Assembly (NCBI GenBank): GCA_033344895.1 | Contig: JAWPMN010000001.1 | Span: forward strand, 1,488,001 to 1,552,000 | Source: Alphaproteobacteria bacterium | GTDB taxonomy: Bacteria > Pseudomonadota > Alphaproteobacteria > UBA8366 > Aestuariispiraceae | Reading direction: 5' to 3' | Length of the DNA: 64,000 nt | In this document: positions 52,566-63,000 of the stretch, piece by piece | Layout of the letters: each line of letters starts with the position of its first letter | Position numbering within the stretch: position 1 is the first letter of the stretch | The notes under the pieces: generated by a model | The model's database searches: none | What the model was told of the DNA's origin: nothing | The model's input: the letters and a program-made list of their open reading frames with translations, nothing else | Translations under genes and position numbers: made by a program

Positions 52566-52869
52566 GTCCGCCTCACGTTGTTCCAGTTATTTCGATGGGC
52601 ATACCAGATACTGACAAGATATGCCCTTTCTCTCCTATTCATACTTTCTGTAGTGATTTGCCCAGTATGTCGACATCAAATTTCCTTTAAATACTAGGGG
52701 TGGTGCGAAGATTTGCCATCTGGCCCCGGTTTGCGGGGAATCGCCTGCCGAGCCCGGCGCGCCTTGCCCGGCTGCACTTGCGCTGCTATATGCCCGCGGA
52801 TTGCGGATTCCGCGCAATAGCGGACGCGTCATCCCAGTGTCCGTTCCGAAACGTGAAAGGGTGAAGACC
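52566..52869. other. 304-bp divergent promoter region of ompA-like and ahcY
   Basis: The half next to the ompA-like gene (about 52590-52700) is AT-rich and contains the 10-bp palindrome ATGTCGACAT (52667-52676), a plausible promoter or operator area. The half next to ahcY is GC-rich with short dyads such as TTGCG/CGCAA near 52803-52819. A GTGAAGG-like purine stretch precedes the ahcY ATG. I looked for an SAH or SAM riboswitch and saw no convincing conserved core. No gene is called here. Confidence 0.4.
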
Positions 52870-54159
52870 ATGGCCGAGGACTACAAAGTCAAGGACATCT
52901 CGCTGGCCGATTGGGGCCGTAAGGAAATTGAACTGGCCGAAATCGAGATGCCGGGCCTGATGGCGCTGCGCGACGAGTACGGCAAGTCGCAACCCCTGAA
53001 AGGCGCCCGCATCGCCGGCTGCCTGCACATGACGATCCAGACCGCGGTCCTGATCGAGACGCTGACGGCGCTGGGTGCGGAAGTCCGCTGGTCGTCCTGC
53101 AACATCTTCTCGACCCAGGATCACGCGGCTGCCGCCATCGCGGCTTCCGGTGTTCCGGTCTTCGCCTGGAAAGGCATGAATGAAGAGGAATTCTGGTGGG
53201 CCATCGACAAGACGATCGAAGGGCCGAACGGCTGGGTTCCGAACATGATCCTGGATGACGGCGGCGACCTGACCGTCCGCATGCATGAGAACTTCCCGGC
53301 GCTGCTGGACGATGTGAAGGGTCTGTCGGAAGAGACCACGACCGGTGTCCACCGCCTGTATGAAATGGCGAAGAAGGGCACGCTGAAGGTTCCGGCCATC
53401 AACGTGAACGACAGCGTCACCAAGTCGAAGTTCGACAACAAGTACGGCTGCCGCGAAAGCCTGGTGGATGCGATCCGCCGCGCCACCGACGTGATGATGG
53501 CCGGCAAGGTCGCCGTCGTCGCGGGCTATGGCGATGTCGGCAAGGGCTCGGCTGAAAGCCTGCGCAACGCCGGCTGCCGCGTGATGGTCACCGAAGCCGA
53601 TCCGATCTGTGCGCTGCAGGCCGCGATGGAAGGCTATGAAGTCGTAACGATGGAAAACGCGGCCCCGCGCGGCGACATCTTCGTCACCGCCACGGGCAAT
53701 GTCGACGTGATCACGGTCGACCATATGCGCGACATGAAAGACCGTGCCATCGTCTGCAATATCGGCCATTTCGACAGTGAAATTCAGGTCGAGGGCCTGA
53801 AGAACTTCAAGTGGGACAACATCAAGCCGCAGGTCGACCAGATCGAGTTCCCCGACGGCAAGAAGTTGATCCTGCTGGCGGAAGGTCGCCTGGTGAATCT
53901 GGGTTGCGCCACCGGCCACCCCAGCTTCGTGATGAGCGCGTCCTTCGCGAACCAGGTCCTGGCCCAGATCGAGCTTTGGAACCACGCGGACAAGTATGAC
54001 AATCAGGTCTATGTCCTGCCGAAGCATCTCGACGAGAAGGTCGCGGCGCTGCATCTCGAGAAGGTCGGCGCGCAGCTGACGACACTGTCGGAGAAGCAGG
54101 CATCCTATATCGGCGTCTCCGTCGAAGGCCCGCACAAGCCGGACGCCTACCGCTACTGA
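52870..54159 (+). CDS. ahcY: Adenosylhomocysteinase
   Basis: AhcY hydrolyses S-adenosylhomocysteine to adenosine and homocysteine with bound NAD, keeping methyltransferases active. The 429-residue protein shows the substrate-site motifs [35 protein letters not shown] and [20 protein letters not shown], the NAD-binding [20 protein letters not shown], and the C-terminal signature HPDAYRY-like PHKPDAYRY. The ATG at 52870 is chosen; a longer frame to 52801 adds unrelated residues. A strong terminator follows. Confidence 0.98.
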   Translation: MAEDYKVKDISLADWGRKEIELAEIEMPGLMALRDEYGKSQPLKGARIAGCLHMTIQTAVLIETLTALGAEVRWSSCNIFSTQDHAAAAIAASGVPVFAWKGMNEEEFWWAIDKTIEGPNGWVPNMILDDGGDLTVRMHENFPALLDDVKGLSEETTTGVHRLYEMAKKGTLKVPAINVNDSVTKSKFDNKYGCRESLVDAIRRATDVMMAGKVAVVAGYGDVGKGSAESLRNAGCRVMVTEADPICALQAAMEGYEVVTMENAAPRGDIFVTATGNVDVITVDHMRDMKDRAIVCNIGHFDSEIQVEGLKNFKWDNIKPQVDQIEFPDGKKLILLAEGRLVNLGCATGHPSFVMSASFANQVLAQIELWNHADKYDNQVYVLPKHLDEKVAALHLEKVGAQLTTLSEKQASYIGVSVEGPHKPDAYRY

Positions 54160-54186
54160 TCCAGCGGATCCGAGCGACAGAAAACA

Positions 54187-54218
54187 GGGCGGTGCATCGC
54201 CGATGCGCCGCCCTTTTT
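54187..54218 (+). terminator. Rho-independent terminator of ahcY
   Basis: GGGCGGTGCATC (54187-54198) pairs with GATGCGCCGCCC (54202-54213) over 12 bp with one U-G wobble and a 3-nt loop, followed directly by five Ts. It begins 28 bp after the ahcY stop and is the clearest intrinsic terminator in the window. Confidence 0.92.
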
Positions 54219-54290
54219 CATGCCCCCTTTCGGCAGGCGGGCGAACCGCACTAGACTGCCCCCGATCCAGTTCGGGGGAAGTGCGTCCAA

Positions 54291-56582
54291 ATGGTTTGGC
54301 CCGACATGGTATGGCCGGCAGTTGCGTTGACCGGTGCGGCGGCGGCCGCAGCGCAGGCGGTCCTTTGGTGGCGTGCCCGCCAGGCGGCCCGTATGGCGGA
54401 GCGACGCGCCGACCGGTTTCAATCCGTGTTGAACGAATCCCCCTATGGCGTCATTCGCCGCCGGCCCGACGGCTGGCGTCCCAACCCGGCGGCGGCGGCA
54501 ATCCTGAAACTGCCGGCGGAGGCGCCCGTAGACCTGACGGACCTGCTGGCGCGTTTCAGCGACCGCCACCGCGGAGCGATCGACGAATCCCTGGCCGCCA
54601 TGCTGGACGACGGGCGCCCGTTCGAGATGACGGTGGACACGGACGAGGACGGGCTGGTGCTGACCCTGTGCGGGCGCATCGTCGAGGGCGAAACGGCGAT
54701 CTGGCTGCGCGACGACAGCGCGTCGGCCTGGCTGGCGGAACAGTATACCGAACGCGAAGACGAGATGGAGTTGCTGCGCGGCGTGCTGGATACCGTGCCG
54801 CACCCGATCTGGTGGCGCGACCGCGACGGCCTGCAGATCGCCGGCCATAACAAAGCCTTCCGCGATACTTTCGGGGGCGATGAGAAATCCCGGGCGGTCG
54901 GCGCACCGGGCCGGGCGCTCGACCTGGCACGGCTGGCGCAGCGAACGGGCCTGCCGCAGAGCGAGAGCCGCCATATCGTCCTGGGCGGCGACCGCCACGC
55001 CATGGATATCATCGAATCTCCGGTTCCCGGGCACCAGGGCGTGGTCGCCGGCATCGGCCAGGACATGACCGCGCTGGAAAACCTCCAGATGTCCCTGGCG
55101 GAACATATTGCCGTTCAGGATCAGGTGCTTGAGAAGCTGACCACGGCGATTGCGATCTTCGGTCCGGACCGTCGGCTGAAATTCTTCAACGACCCCTATG
55201 CGGGTATGTGGCAGCTTTCCCCGGACGTGCTGGACGATCAGCCGATCATCGGCACCTTGCTGGAACTGCTGCGCGAGAACCGTCAGCTTCCGGAACTGTC
55301 CGACTTCCCGGCTTTCAAGCGACAGATGGAGCAGTTGTTCACCACCTTGATCGAGCCACGGGAGGACCTGCTTCACCTTCCGGACGGCCGAACGATCCGT
55401 GCCGTCGCCTCGCCGCATCCGCTGGGCGGCCTGATCTTTCAGTACGAGGATGTGACCGACCGGCTGGCGCTGGAAAGTTCGCACAACACCCTGACGGCCG
55501 TACAGAGGTCCACCCTGAACTCCCTGTTCGAAGGGGTCTGCGTCTTCGGGCGGGACGGTCGGATGAAGCTGTTCAACAACGTCTATGCCAGCCTGTTCGA
55601 TCTGGATCCGGACTGGCTGGCGACGGAGCCGCATATTTCCGAAGTCGCCAATTTCGCAAAGGGTGTGATCCGGAACGAGGGCGACTGGGAAACCCTGCGA
55701 CGGCGACTGATCACCTCGGTCTCGGAACCGGCGGCGCGACAGGGGCGGATGACCCTGCTGGACGGCCGAGTGCTGGATTACGCCTATGTTCCCCTGCCTG
55801 ACGGGCAGTGCCTTGTCCTGTATCTCGACATCACCGATTCGACCCAGGTCGAGCGCGCCCTGCGCGAGCGCAATCGAGCCCTGGAGAATGCGGATCTCTT
55901 GAAGAGCCGTTTCGTGTCCAATGTCTCCTACGAATTGCGCACGCCGCTGAATGCGATCATGGGATTTGCCGAACTGCTGCGCCTGGAGAATTTCGGAACG
56001 CTGACGGAGCGGCAGACGGCCTATGTCAACGACATCCTGATCGCCGCATCGGACCTGTCGGATCTGATTGGGGACATTCTGGACTTGGCGGCGGTCCAGG
56101 CCGGGTTCATGCAACTGGAAAGCGTCAAGATCGATCTGGCGGCCATGCTGCAGGAAGTCTGCGTTCTCGTGATGGCCGATCGGCCGGCGACCGCGCGTCT
56201 CACCCTGACCCCACCCCAGGGAGAATGTCTGGTTTCCGCGGACAGGCGCCGCCTGTTCCAGGCCCTGCGTTACCTGATCGCCGACGCTGCCCGGCACGCG
56301 CCGACCGGCCCCGAGGCCGGGATTTCCCTGATCACGCAAGACGGACGCCATCAGATCCGGCTGACCGTGCCGATGACTCTGGCGGACGATTCCGCCTGGG
56401 CGCGACGGGCATCGGGAAATCCCGATCTGGATATCGTCGAACATGCCCTGGCGACCGGCGCCGATATCGGGATCAGCCTTGCCCGCTCCCTGATCCATGC
56501 CCAGCGCGGCACACTGGATGTCGCGGAGGACGAGGTAACGCTGATCTGTGCCTTCGAGGACGCTGCCAGCGAGCTGGCCTGA
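54291..56582 (+). CDS. divL: DivL-type cell-cycle pseudo-histidine kinase
   Basis: The 763-residue protein has an N-terminal membrane helix (AVALTGAAAAAAQAVLWW), several PAS-like domains (residues about 40-460), and a HisKA region in which the phospho-accepting histidine is Tyr547: RFVSNVSYELRTPLNAIMGF. This substitution and the length (Caulobacter DivL has 769 residues and Tyr550) identify the DivL group, an essential regulator of CckA in alphaproteobacterial polarity. The ATPase domain looks degenerate: the N-box reads YLIADAARHA and no DxGxG motif is seen. The ahcY-divL-tsaE order also fits. It most likely signals by binding, not by phosphorylation. Confidence 0.87.
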   Translation: MVWPDMVWPAVALTGAAAAAAQAVLWWRARQAARMAERRADRFQSVLNESPYGVIRRRPDGWRPNPAAAAILKLPAEAPVDLTDLLARFSDRHRGAIDESLAAMLDDGRPFEMTVDTDEDGLVLTLCGRIVEGETAIWLRDDSASAWLAEQYTEREDEMELLRGVLDTVPHPIWWRDRDGLQIAGHNKAFRDTFGGDEKSRAVGAPGRALDLARLAQRTGLPQSESRHIVLGGDRHAMDIIESPVPGHQGVVAGIGQDMTALENLQMSLAEHIAVQDQVLEKLTTAIAIFGPDRRLKFFNDPYAGMWQLSPDVLDDQPIIGTLLELLRENRQLPELSDFPAFKRQMEQLFTTLIEPREDLLHLPDGRTIRAVASPHPLGGLIFQYEDVTDRLALESSHNTLTAVQRSTLNSLFEGVCVFGRDGRMKLFNNVYASLFDLDPDWLATEPHISEVANFAKGVIRNEGDWETLRRRLITSVSEPAARQGRMTLLDGRVLDYAYVPLPDGQCLVLYLDITDSTQVERALRERNRALENADLLKSRFVSNVSYELRTPLNAIMGFAELLRLENFGTLTERQTAYVNDILIAASDLSDLIGDILDLAAVQAGFMQLESVKIDLAAMLQEVCVLVMADRPATARLTLTPPQGECLVSADRRRLFQALRYLIADAARHAPTGPEAGISLITQDGRHQIRLTVPMTLADDSAWARRASGNPDLDIVEHALATGADIGISLARSLIHAQRGTLDVAEDEVTLICAFEDAASELA

Positions 56583-56594
56583 CCGGATCGGGTG

Positions 56595-57620
56595 TCAGCC
56601 GGGGACCCCCTTGGTCGTCGAATATTCGAAATGCAGGGCCTCGCCCGGATAGACGATGCCATGAATTCGGTGCGCGGCCGCCGCGGCGTCGGAGAACCCC
56701 TGAAGGATCAGCTTCAGCTTGCCGTCATAGGTCGCCACGTCGCCGATCGCGAAGATGCCCGGCAGCGGCGTCTCGCACGTCGCCCGATCCACCGGAATCG
56801 TGTTCCGGTCCACCGCAAATCCCCATTCCGCGATCGGCCCCAGCTTGGCAGCCAACCCGAAGAAGGGCAGCAGCACATCCGCTTCCAGTACGCGCTCGTT
56901 GCCGTCGAAATCCTTCACCTTCACGCCGGAAAGCGCCCCGTCGCTGCCTTCCAGGCCGCTCAACTGGCAGGGTGTGACCAGTTCCAGCTTGCCCTTTTCC
57001 GCCCAGGACATCATCCGGTCGACCGATTCCGGCGCGGCGCGGAACTTGTCCCGGCGATGGACGACATAGACCTTCCTGGCCACCTCTGGCAGGGACATTG
57101 CCCAATCGACCGCGGAATCGCCGCCGCCCGCGATGACGACCGTCTTGTCGCGAAAATCCTCGCGCCGCTTGACCATGTAGAAGACCGACTTGCCCTCATA
57201 GCTCTCCAGCCCGTCCAGCGGCGGACGGTTCGGTCCGAAGGCCCCGCCGCCCGCGGCGATGACGACCGCCTTGCATCGGAAAGCCGTACCCTTTGAGGTT
57301 TCCAGCACGAAGCCGCCATCCGGCTGCGGCGCCAGCGCCGTCACCTGCTGATTCAGGTGATAGACCGGATCGAAGGGGGCCGCCTGTTCTTCAAGCTTTT
57401 CGATCAGCGCCGCCCCGTCGATTCGCGGATGGGCCGGAATGTCGAAAATCGGCTTCTCAGGATAGAGCGCCGTGCACTGACCGCCGACCTCTTCCAGCGA
57501 ATCCACGATATGGGCGCGGATTTTCAGCATGCCCAGTTCGAAGATCGCGAACAGGCCCACGGGGCCGGCCCCGACGATGACGACGTCGGTTTCGATCGGC
57601 GCAGCGGCGGTCTCGGTCAT
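56595..57620 (-). CDS. Ferredoxin/flavodoxin-NADP+ reductase, thioredoxin-reductase type
   Basis: The 341-residue flavoprotein has the FAD motif VVIVGAGPVGLFAIFELG and the NADPH motif TVVIAGGGDSAVDWAMSL, with the HRRDKFRA NADPH-phosphate patch. It ends GIFAIGDVATYDGKLKLI. It lacks the CxxC of thioredoxin reductase and has the FNR-specific SLEEVGGQCTALYPEKPIFD segment seen in YumC/CT1512-type reductases. The ATG at 57620 begins the true N-terminus. It diverges from tsaE and converges on divL. It probably supplies or draws electrons from ferredoxin or flavodoxin. Confidence 0.92.
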   Translation of the reverse strand: MTETAAAPIETDVVIVGAGPVGLFAIFELGMLKIRAHIVDSLEEVGGQCTALYPEKPIFDIPAHPRIDGAALIEKLEEQAAPFDPVYHLNQQVTALAPQPDGGFVLETSKGTAFRCKAVVIAAGGGAFGPNRPPLDGLESYEGKSVFYMVKRREDFRDKTVVIAGGGDSAVDWAMSLPEVARKVYVVHRRDKFRAAPESVDRMMSWAEKGKLELVTPCQLSGLEGSDGALSGVKVKDFDGNERVLEADVLLPFFGLAAKLGPIAEWGFAVDRNTIPVDRATCETPLPGIFAIGDVATYDGKLKLILQGFSDAAAAAHRIHGIVYPGEALHFEYSTTKGVPG

Positions 57621-57746
57621 GGATGTCACCCCGGAATTGTGAACGGTTGGGTTTGTCGAATCGCAGTGATATGAAGAGGCACCGGACCGGAGCGTCAAGC
57701 GCCGGATGCCGGAAATCTTCGCAAAACTGCCATTTTCGAGCCGCCC

Positions 57747-58250
57747 GTGCCGCCATCCGAACCGGATACAACCCCGACCGATCAGAACCTGACCGTGTTA
57801 CTGCCCGACCCGGCAGCGACGGCACGCCTCGGCGCGGCGCTGGGGCTTGTGCTGCGGACCGGGGACGTGGTGGCATTGACCGGCGATCTGGGCGCCGGCA
57901 AGAGCGCATTGTCCCGCGCCGCCATCCGGGCCCGGCTGGGGGACCCCGAGGCGGAGGTGCCGAGCCCGACCTTCACCCTGGTGCAGACCTATGAAGCGGC
58001 GGACCTGGAAATCTGGCATGTCGACCTTTACCGGCTGGACGACCGCGCCGATGCGATCGAACTGGGTCTCGACGAAGCCTTCGCGGAGGCCGCGAGCCTG
58101 ATCGAATGGCCGGACCGTCTGGGCACGGATCTGCCGGCACAGGCGCTGCGGATCGAGATCGTCCACGACGGCGAAGGGCGGCAGGCCCGGATCACCGCCC
58201 CGGCGGAATGGCACAACCGGATCGACGAGGTGATACGAGATGCCGACTGA
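57747..58250 (+). CDS. tsaE: tRNA threonylcarbamoyladenosine biosynthesis ATPase TsaE
   Basis: TsaE is the small ATPase that works with TsaB and TsaD to make t6A37 on ANN-decoding tRNAs. The 167-residue protein has the P-loop ALTGDLGAGKSALSRAAI, the switch segment PSPTFTLVQTYE and the HVDLYRLDD motif, then SLIEWPDRLG. The GTG at 57747 is the likely start. Its 3' end overlaps amgK by 11 nt. Confidence 0.95.
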   Translation: MPPSEPDTTPTDQNLTVLLPDPAATARLGAALGLVLRTGDVVALTGDLGAGKSALSRAAIRARLGDPEAEVPSPTFTLVQTYEAADLEIWHVDLYRLDDRADAIELGLDEAFAEAASLIEWPDRLGTDLPAQALRIEIVHDGEGRQARITAPAEWHNRIDEVIRDAD

Positions 58251-59268
58251 TCGCAGCGCGGATATCGACCGCTTTCTGGCCGAGGCCGGCTGGTCCGGCG
58301 CAACGCGCCGCCTGCTGGCCGACGATGCGTCCTTCCGCCGCTACGAAAGAGTGGAGCGGGACGGAAAGCAGGCCGTCCTGATGGATGCACCGCCCGAGAA
58401 GGAAGATGTCCGGCCTTTCGTTACGGTAGCGCAACTTTTGCGCAGCCTGGGGCTCAGCGCCCCGGAAATCCTGGCCACGGACGAGGTTAACGGATACCTG
58501 CTGCTGGAGGATCTGGGGGACGATACCTATACCCGCGTCCTCGCGCGGGGCGGCGACGAATACGAGATCTACGGATTGGCGACCGATACCCTGATCCGGT
58601 TGCAGCGCGACTTCAGACCGGCCGAGCAGGTGCCCGACTACACCAGGGACCTGCTTGCCAAAGAAGCCGACCTGTTGATCGACTGGTACTGGCCGGCGGT
58701 CAAGGGCGCTCCCTGTCCCGAGCCGGACCGTGCGGTGTTCCGCGGCCTCTGGCGCAATGCGCTGGATCATGCCTTCGCCGTACCGTCGAGCCTGGTGTTG
58801 CGCGACTATCATGTCGACAACCTGATCCACCTGCCCGACCGCGAGGCCGAGGCGGCCTGCGGCCTGCTGGATTTCCAGGACGCGGTCATCGGCCCGGTGA
58901 CCTATGATCTGGTCTCACTGTTCGAAGATGCCCGCCGCGACGTCCCCCATGCCTTGGCGAACGGTCTGATGCGGCGCTACCTGAACGCCTTCCCGGCCAT
59001 GCCGCGCGACGCCTTTGCCCTGTCCTATGCAGTACTGGGCGTCCAGCGCGCGACCAAGATCATCGGAATCTTCACCCGGCTGGACCGGCGCGACGGGAAG
59101 CCTCGATACCTGCACCATATCCCGCGCACCTGGCGCTGGCTGGAAGGCGGATTGAACCATCCGCTGCTGCGCGATCTGAAGGAATGGTATGACATGAATT
59201 TCCCGCCGTCCCTGCGCAGGGCCCCGGCCGGGTCGGACGAAGCGAAAGAGGCTGTTGCGCGTCAATGA
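58240..59268 (+). CDS. amgK: Anomeric MurNAc/GlcNAc kinase AmgK
   Basis: AmgK phosphorylates the anomeric carbon of MurNAc (and GlcNAc) in the peptidoglycan recycling route that bypasses de novo synthesis. The 342-residue aminoglycoside-phosphotransferase fold shows the catalytic LVLRDYHVDNLIHLPDR and the metal-binding LLDFQDAVIGPVTYDLVSL. Overlap with tsaE (11 nt) and with the next nucleotidyltransferase gene (4 nt) matches the amgK-murU pairing known in Pseudomonas and Caulobacter. General APH-type kinase is the alternative, but context favours AmgK. Confidence 0.88.
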   Translation: MPTDRSADIDRFLAEAGWSGATRRLLADDASFRRYERVERDGKQAVLMDAPPEKEDVRPFVTVAQLLRSLGLSAPEILATDEVNGYLLLEDLGDDTYTRVLARGGDEYEIYGLATDTLIRLQRDFRPAEQVPDYTRDLLAKEADLLIDWYWPAVKGAPCPEPDRAVFRGLWRNALDHAFAVPSSLVLRDYHVDNLIHLPDREAEAACGLLDFQDAVIGPVTYDLVSLFEDARRDVPHALANGLMRRYLNAFPAMPRDAFALSYAVLGVQRATKIIGIFTRLDRRDGKPRYLHHIPRTWRWLEGGLNHPLLRDLKEWYDMNFPPSLRRAPAGSDEAKEAVARQ

Positions 59269-59993
59269 CCGAAATCGATACCGCCATGGTGCTGGCCGCC
59301 GGCTTCGGCAAACGGATGCGGCCGCTGACGGAGACGACGCCGAAACCGCTGGTCCGACTGTGCGGCAAACCGCTGATCGACTGGACCTTCGAGCGGCTGC
59401 GCAGCGCCGGCCTGACCCGCTTCGTCGTGAACAGCCATTATCTCGGCGATCAGATCACCGCCCATTTCAAGACCAGCGAAGACGTCATCCTGTCGCCGGA
59501 GGCGGAGATTCTCGACACCGGCGGCGGTGTCGCCAATGCCCTGCCGCTGCTGGGCGACAAACCGTTCATGGTGGCCAATGCCGACACGGTCTGGCTCGAC
59601 GGCCCTCGGCCCGCCGCGGAGCGGATGCGCGCCGCCTTCGATCCCGACCGGATGGACGCGCTTCTGCTGCTGCATCCGATCGCGACGGCCGGCGGCGATT
59701 ATGCCGGGCCCGGGGATTTCCATCTCGACCCGACCGGTCTCGCCCGGCGCCGTGTCGAGCACGAGGTCGCGCCCTATCTCTTCGCCGGGCTGTCCGTTCT
59801 GACGCCGGACCTGTTCGCGGACGCGCCGGACGGAGCGTTTTCCCTGGTCGCGCTCTTCGACAAGGCCGCGGCGGCCGGGCGGCTTCATGCGCTGGTCCAT
59901 GACGGCGAATGGTATCATGTCGGCACGCCGGAAGCCCTGGCGGAAACCCAGACCGTGATCGAGCTGGGGCACACCGCCAGCAATACCCGGTGA
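59265..59993 (+). CDS. murU: MurNAc-1-phosphate uridylyltransferase MurU
   Basis: MurU turns MurNAc-1-P and UTP into UDP-MurNAc, completing the fosfomycin-insensitive recycling bypass. The 242-residue nucleotidyltransferase has the signature MVLAAGFGKRMRPLTETTPK, the NSHYLGDQITAHF segment and DTGGGVANALPLLG. Catalytic Asp and Asn lie in MVANADTVW and the later GDYAGPGDFHLD region. It overlaps amgK by 4 nt. A general sugar-1-phosphate nucleotidyltransferase is possible but the pair with amgK supports MurU. Confidence 0.88.
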   Translation: MTEIDTAMVLAAGFGKRMRPLTETTPKPLVRLCGKPLIDWTFERLRSAGLTRFVVNSHYLGDQITAHFKTSEDVILSPEAEILDTGGGVANALPLLGDKPFMVANADTVWLDGPRPAAERMRAAFDPDRMDALLLLHPIATAGGDYAGPGDFHLDPTGLARRRVEHEVAPYLFAGLSVLTPDLFADAPDGAFSLVALFDKAAAAGRLHALVHDGEWYHVGTPEALAETQTVIELGHTASNTR

Positions 59994-60039
59994 CGTCGAA
60001 ACCGCCACTTGGCGGCACGCGCCAATTGCCGTTAGTGTC

Positions 60040-63000
60040 GTGCCCGTGACCAACCTCTACTCGATCCCGACCTGGCGGCCTTTCGTCGATGCGCTGGCCG
60101 AGGGGCTGCTGGCCCGGACGGCGGCGGACCCGCTTGCCCTGTCAGACATCCTGGTACTGCTGCCGACACGCCGGGCGTGCCGATCCCTGCGCGAAGCATT
60201 TCTGCGCCGAAGCGGCGGCCGGGCCATGCTGCTGCCCCGGATGCGCCCGATCGGCGAGGTCGATGAAGAGGAACTGGTCCTGACCGCCCCCGGGGACGAA
60301 TCCGGCGCGATCGCCGATCTGCTGGACCTGCCGCCCGCCATTTCCACGACCGAGCGGCTGTTGCGCCTGACCGAACTGGTGAAGGCGCTGCGCAACGCCC
60401 AGGCCAAGGCCGATCCGGCCCTGGACGAGATCGGCCCGGACCAGGCGCTGTTGCTGGCCCGGGAACTGGCGCGCCTGCTGGATCAGGTACAGACCGAAGG
60501 CCTGACACTCGACAATCTGGAAGCGCTTGTGCCGGAGGAATATGCCGAGCACTGGGCCCAGACCGTTGTCTTCCTGAACATTCTGCGCAGTGAATGGCCG
60601 GCCTATCTGGCGGCATCGGGCGAGATCGACCCGGCGGAGCGGCGCAGCCGCCTGATGCGAGCCCAGGCGCGGGCCTGGCGCGAGGCACCGCCACGGCATC
60701 CGATCGTCGTCGCAGGGTCGACCGGCTCCATCCCCGCCACGGCGGAGCTGATTGTTTCGGTATCGCAACTTCCCTTGGGCACCGTCGTTCTGCCGGGCCT
60801 GGACCGGGTTCTGGCCGAAGAGGACTGGCCAGCGGTTCGGGAGGACCCGACCCATCCGCAATTCGGCCTGGCTCAGTTGCTGGACCAGCTGGGGGCAGGA
60901 CGTGCCGATGTCGTCGACTGGCCGGACGATGACGAACCGCCCGCGGAGCCCCGGATCGCCCGCGCCCGCCTGATCGCCGAGGCACTGCGCCCGGCCGAGA
61001 CGACCGAACGCTGGCGCAGTCTGGACGACCTGGATGCCGGAGGGTTCGAAGGCGTCGAATGGCTTGCCGCGCCGTCTCCCGCGGCCGAGGCGGAACTGGC
61101 CGCGCAATGCCTGCGCGAGGTCCTGGAAACGCCGGGCAAGACCGCGGCCCTGGTCACGCCGGACCGGATGCTGGCGCGGCGGGTCGCGGCACAGATGGAC
61201 CGGTGGGGCATCCGCATCGATGATTCCGCGGGCCGACCGCTGTCCCAGACCGAAGCCGGGCGGTTTTTCCGTCTGACCGCGGAGGCGGTGGCCGCGCGTC
61301 TGAGTCCGGTCGCGCTGCTGGCATTGCTGAAACATCCGATGGCGGCGCTGGGCGGGCGCCCGAACGATCTGCGTCGCGCCGTGCGCAATCTCGAGATCGC
61401 CTGCCTGCGCGGCCCGAAACCCGTCGGCGGGACCGAAGGACTGCGCCGTGCCATCGAGGCGCGCCGTGCGGATCCCCGCGGCCCGGGCGACGCCGTGCTG
61501 GACGATGCGCTGCGCCTGACCCATGCCATCGAGGCCGCCCTGAGCCCGCTGACCGACCTGCTGGAGGCCGGCCGCGCGCCGTTCGATTCCGTGCTGAAGG
61601 CCCATATCCGGGCATCGGAGAACCTGGCAGCGCGGGAGGACCGTCCCGGCGCGGATTCGCTGTGGCGCGACGATGATGGCGAGGCGTTGGCCGATTTCAC
61701 CCTGGACCTGATTCCCCATGGTGCGCTGCTGGGTCCGGTCGGCCCGGGCGATTATGTGGCACTGATTGATGCGTTGATGCAGGGCAAGACGGTACGCCCG
61801 CGCCATGGGGCGCATCCGCGCGTCGCCATACTGGGCCCGCTGGAGGCCCGACTGCAACATGCCGACCGGTTTGTCCTGGCGGGCCTCAACGAGGGTATCT
61901 GGCCGCCGGAACCGGGTGACGACCCCTGGATGTCCCGCGCCATGCGCCGGGATTTCGGGCTGCCGGCCCATGAACGGCGCATCGGCCTGGCGGCCCACGA
62001 TTTCGCCCAGGCCTGCGGTGCGCCGGAAGTCGTTCTGCTGCGGGCGGAAAAGAGCGGCGGTCAGCAGACCGTGCCCGCCCGCTGGCTGGAGCGGCTAGCC
62101 ACCTTGACCGAACGGCTGGGCCTGGATGTCCACCTGCCGAAGAACAACGGGCACTCCACCGCGCGTCTGGTCTGGCAGCGCATGCTGGATCGGCGCGACC
62201 GCCTGCCGGCCCTGACCCGTCCGGCCCCGACACCCCCGGTGGACACGCGGCCCGACCGGCTGTCGGCGACCCGCATCGAAGTGCTGATGCGCGACCCCTA
62301 TTCGATCTATGCCCAGTATGTCCTGGGCCTCAGCGCCCTGGACCCGCTGGAAGCCGATCTGGGCGCAGCGGACAAGGGGACCATCATCCATCAGGCGCTG
62401 GACGCCTTCACCCGCGCCCATCCCGACGCCCTGCCGCCCGACGCGGCGGATCGCCTCCTGCAATTCGGGGAAGAGGCCTTCGGCAGCCAGGTCCTGGCCA
62501 ACCCGGCGGTGAAGGCCTTCTGGTGGCCGCGTTTCGTCCGCATCGCGCACTGGTTCCTGGCCCAGGAAGCGGCGCGCCGGACCCGCTTGACGGCCAGCCA
62601 TACCGAAATCAAGGGCAAGATGACCATTCCCACGCCGCGCGGGGGCTTCACCCTGTCGGCGGAGGCGGATCGGATCGACCGGTTCCGCGACGGCGGTTAT
62701 GCCATTCTGGATTACAAGACGGGTTTCGTTCCGACCAAGCGGGCGGTGGCCGAGTTAACCGCGCCGCAATTGCCGCTGGAAGCCGCAATTCTGAAGGCCG
62801 GCGGATTTCCGGGCGTGCCGCCGGGCCCGGTGGTTGAACTGGCCTATTGGAAGCTGAGCGGCGGCGATCCACCGGGCAGCATCCAGACTGACGGCAAGCT
62901 GGACGCCGACGCCCTGGCCGATACGGTGGCGGAAAGGCTGACTGCCCTGATTCAGGCCTATGAGGTGGAGACGACGCCCTATCCTGCGGTCCCACGGGCG

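Noticed and set aside
52566-52869. Possible SAH or SAM riboswitch before ahcY
   Set aside because: ahcY leaders sometimes carry one, but I could not find a convincing conserved core or pseudoknot arms in this leader. A covariance-model search would settle it.
55929-55931. Tyr in place of the H-box histidine taken as a sequencing error
   Set aside because: The change is the defining feature of DivL, and length, domain order and gene neighbourhood all agree, so it is real.
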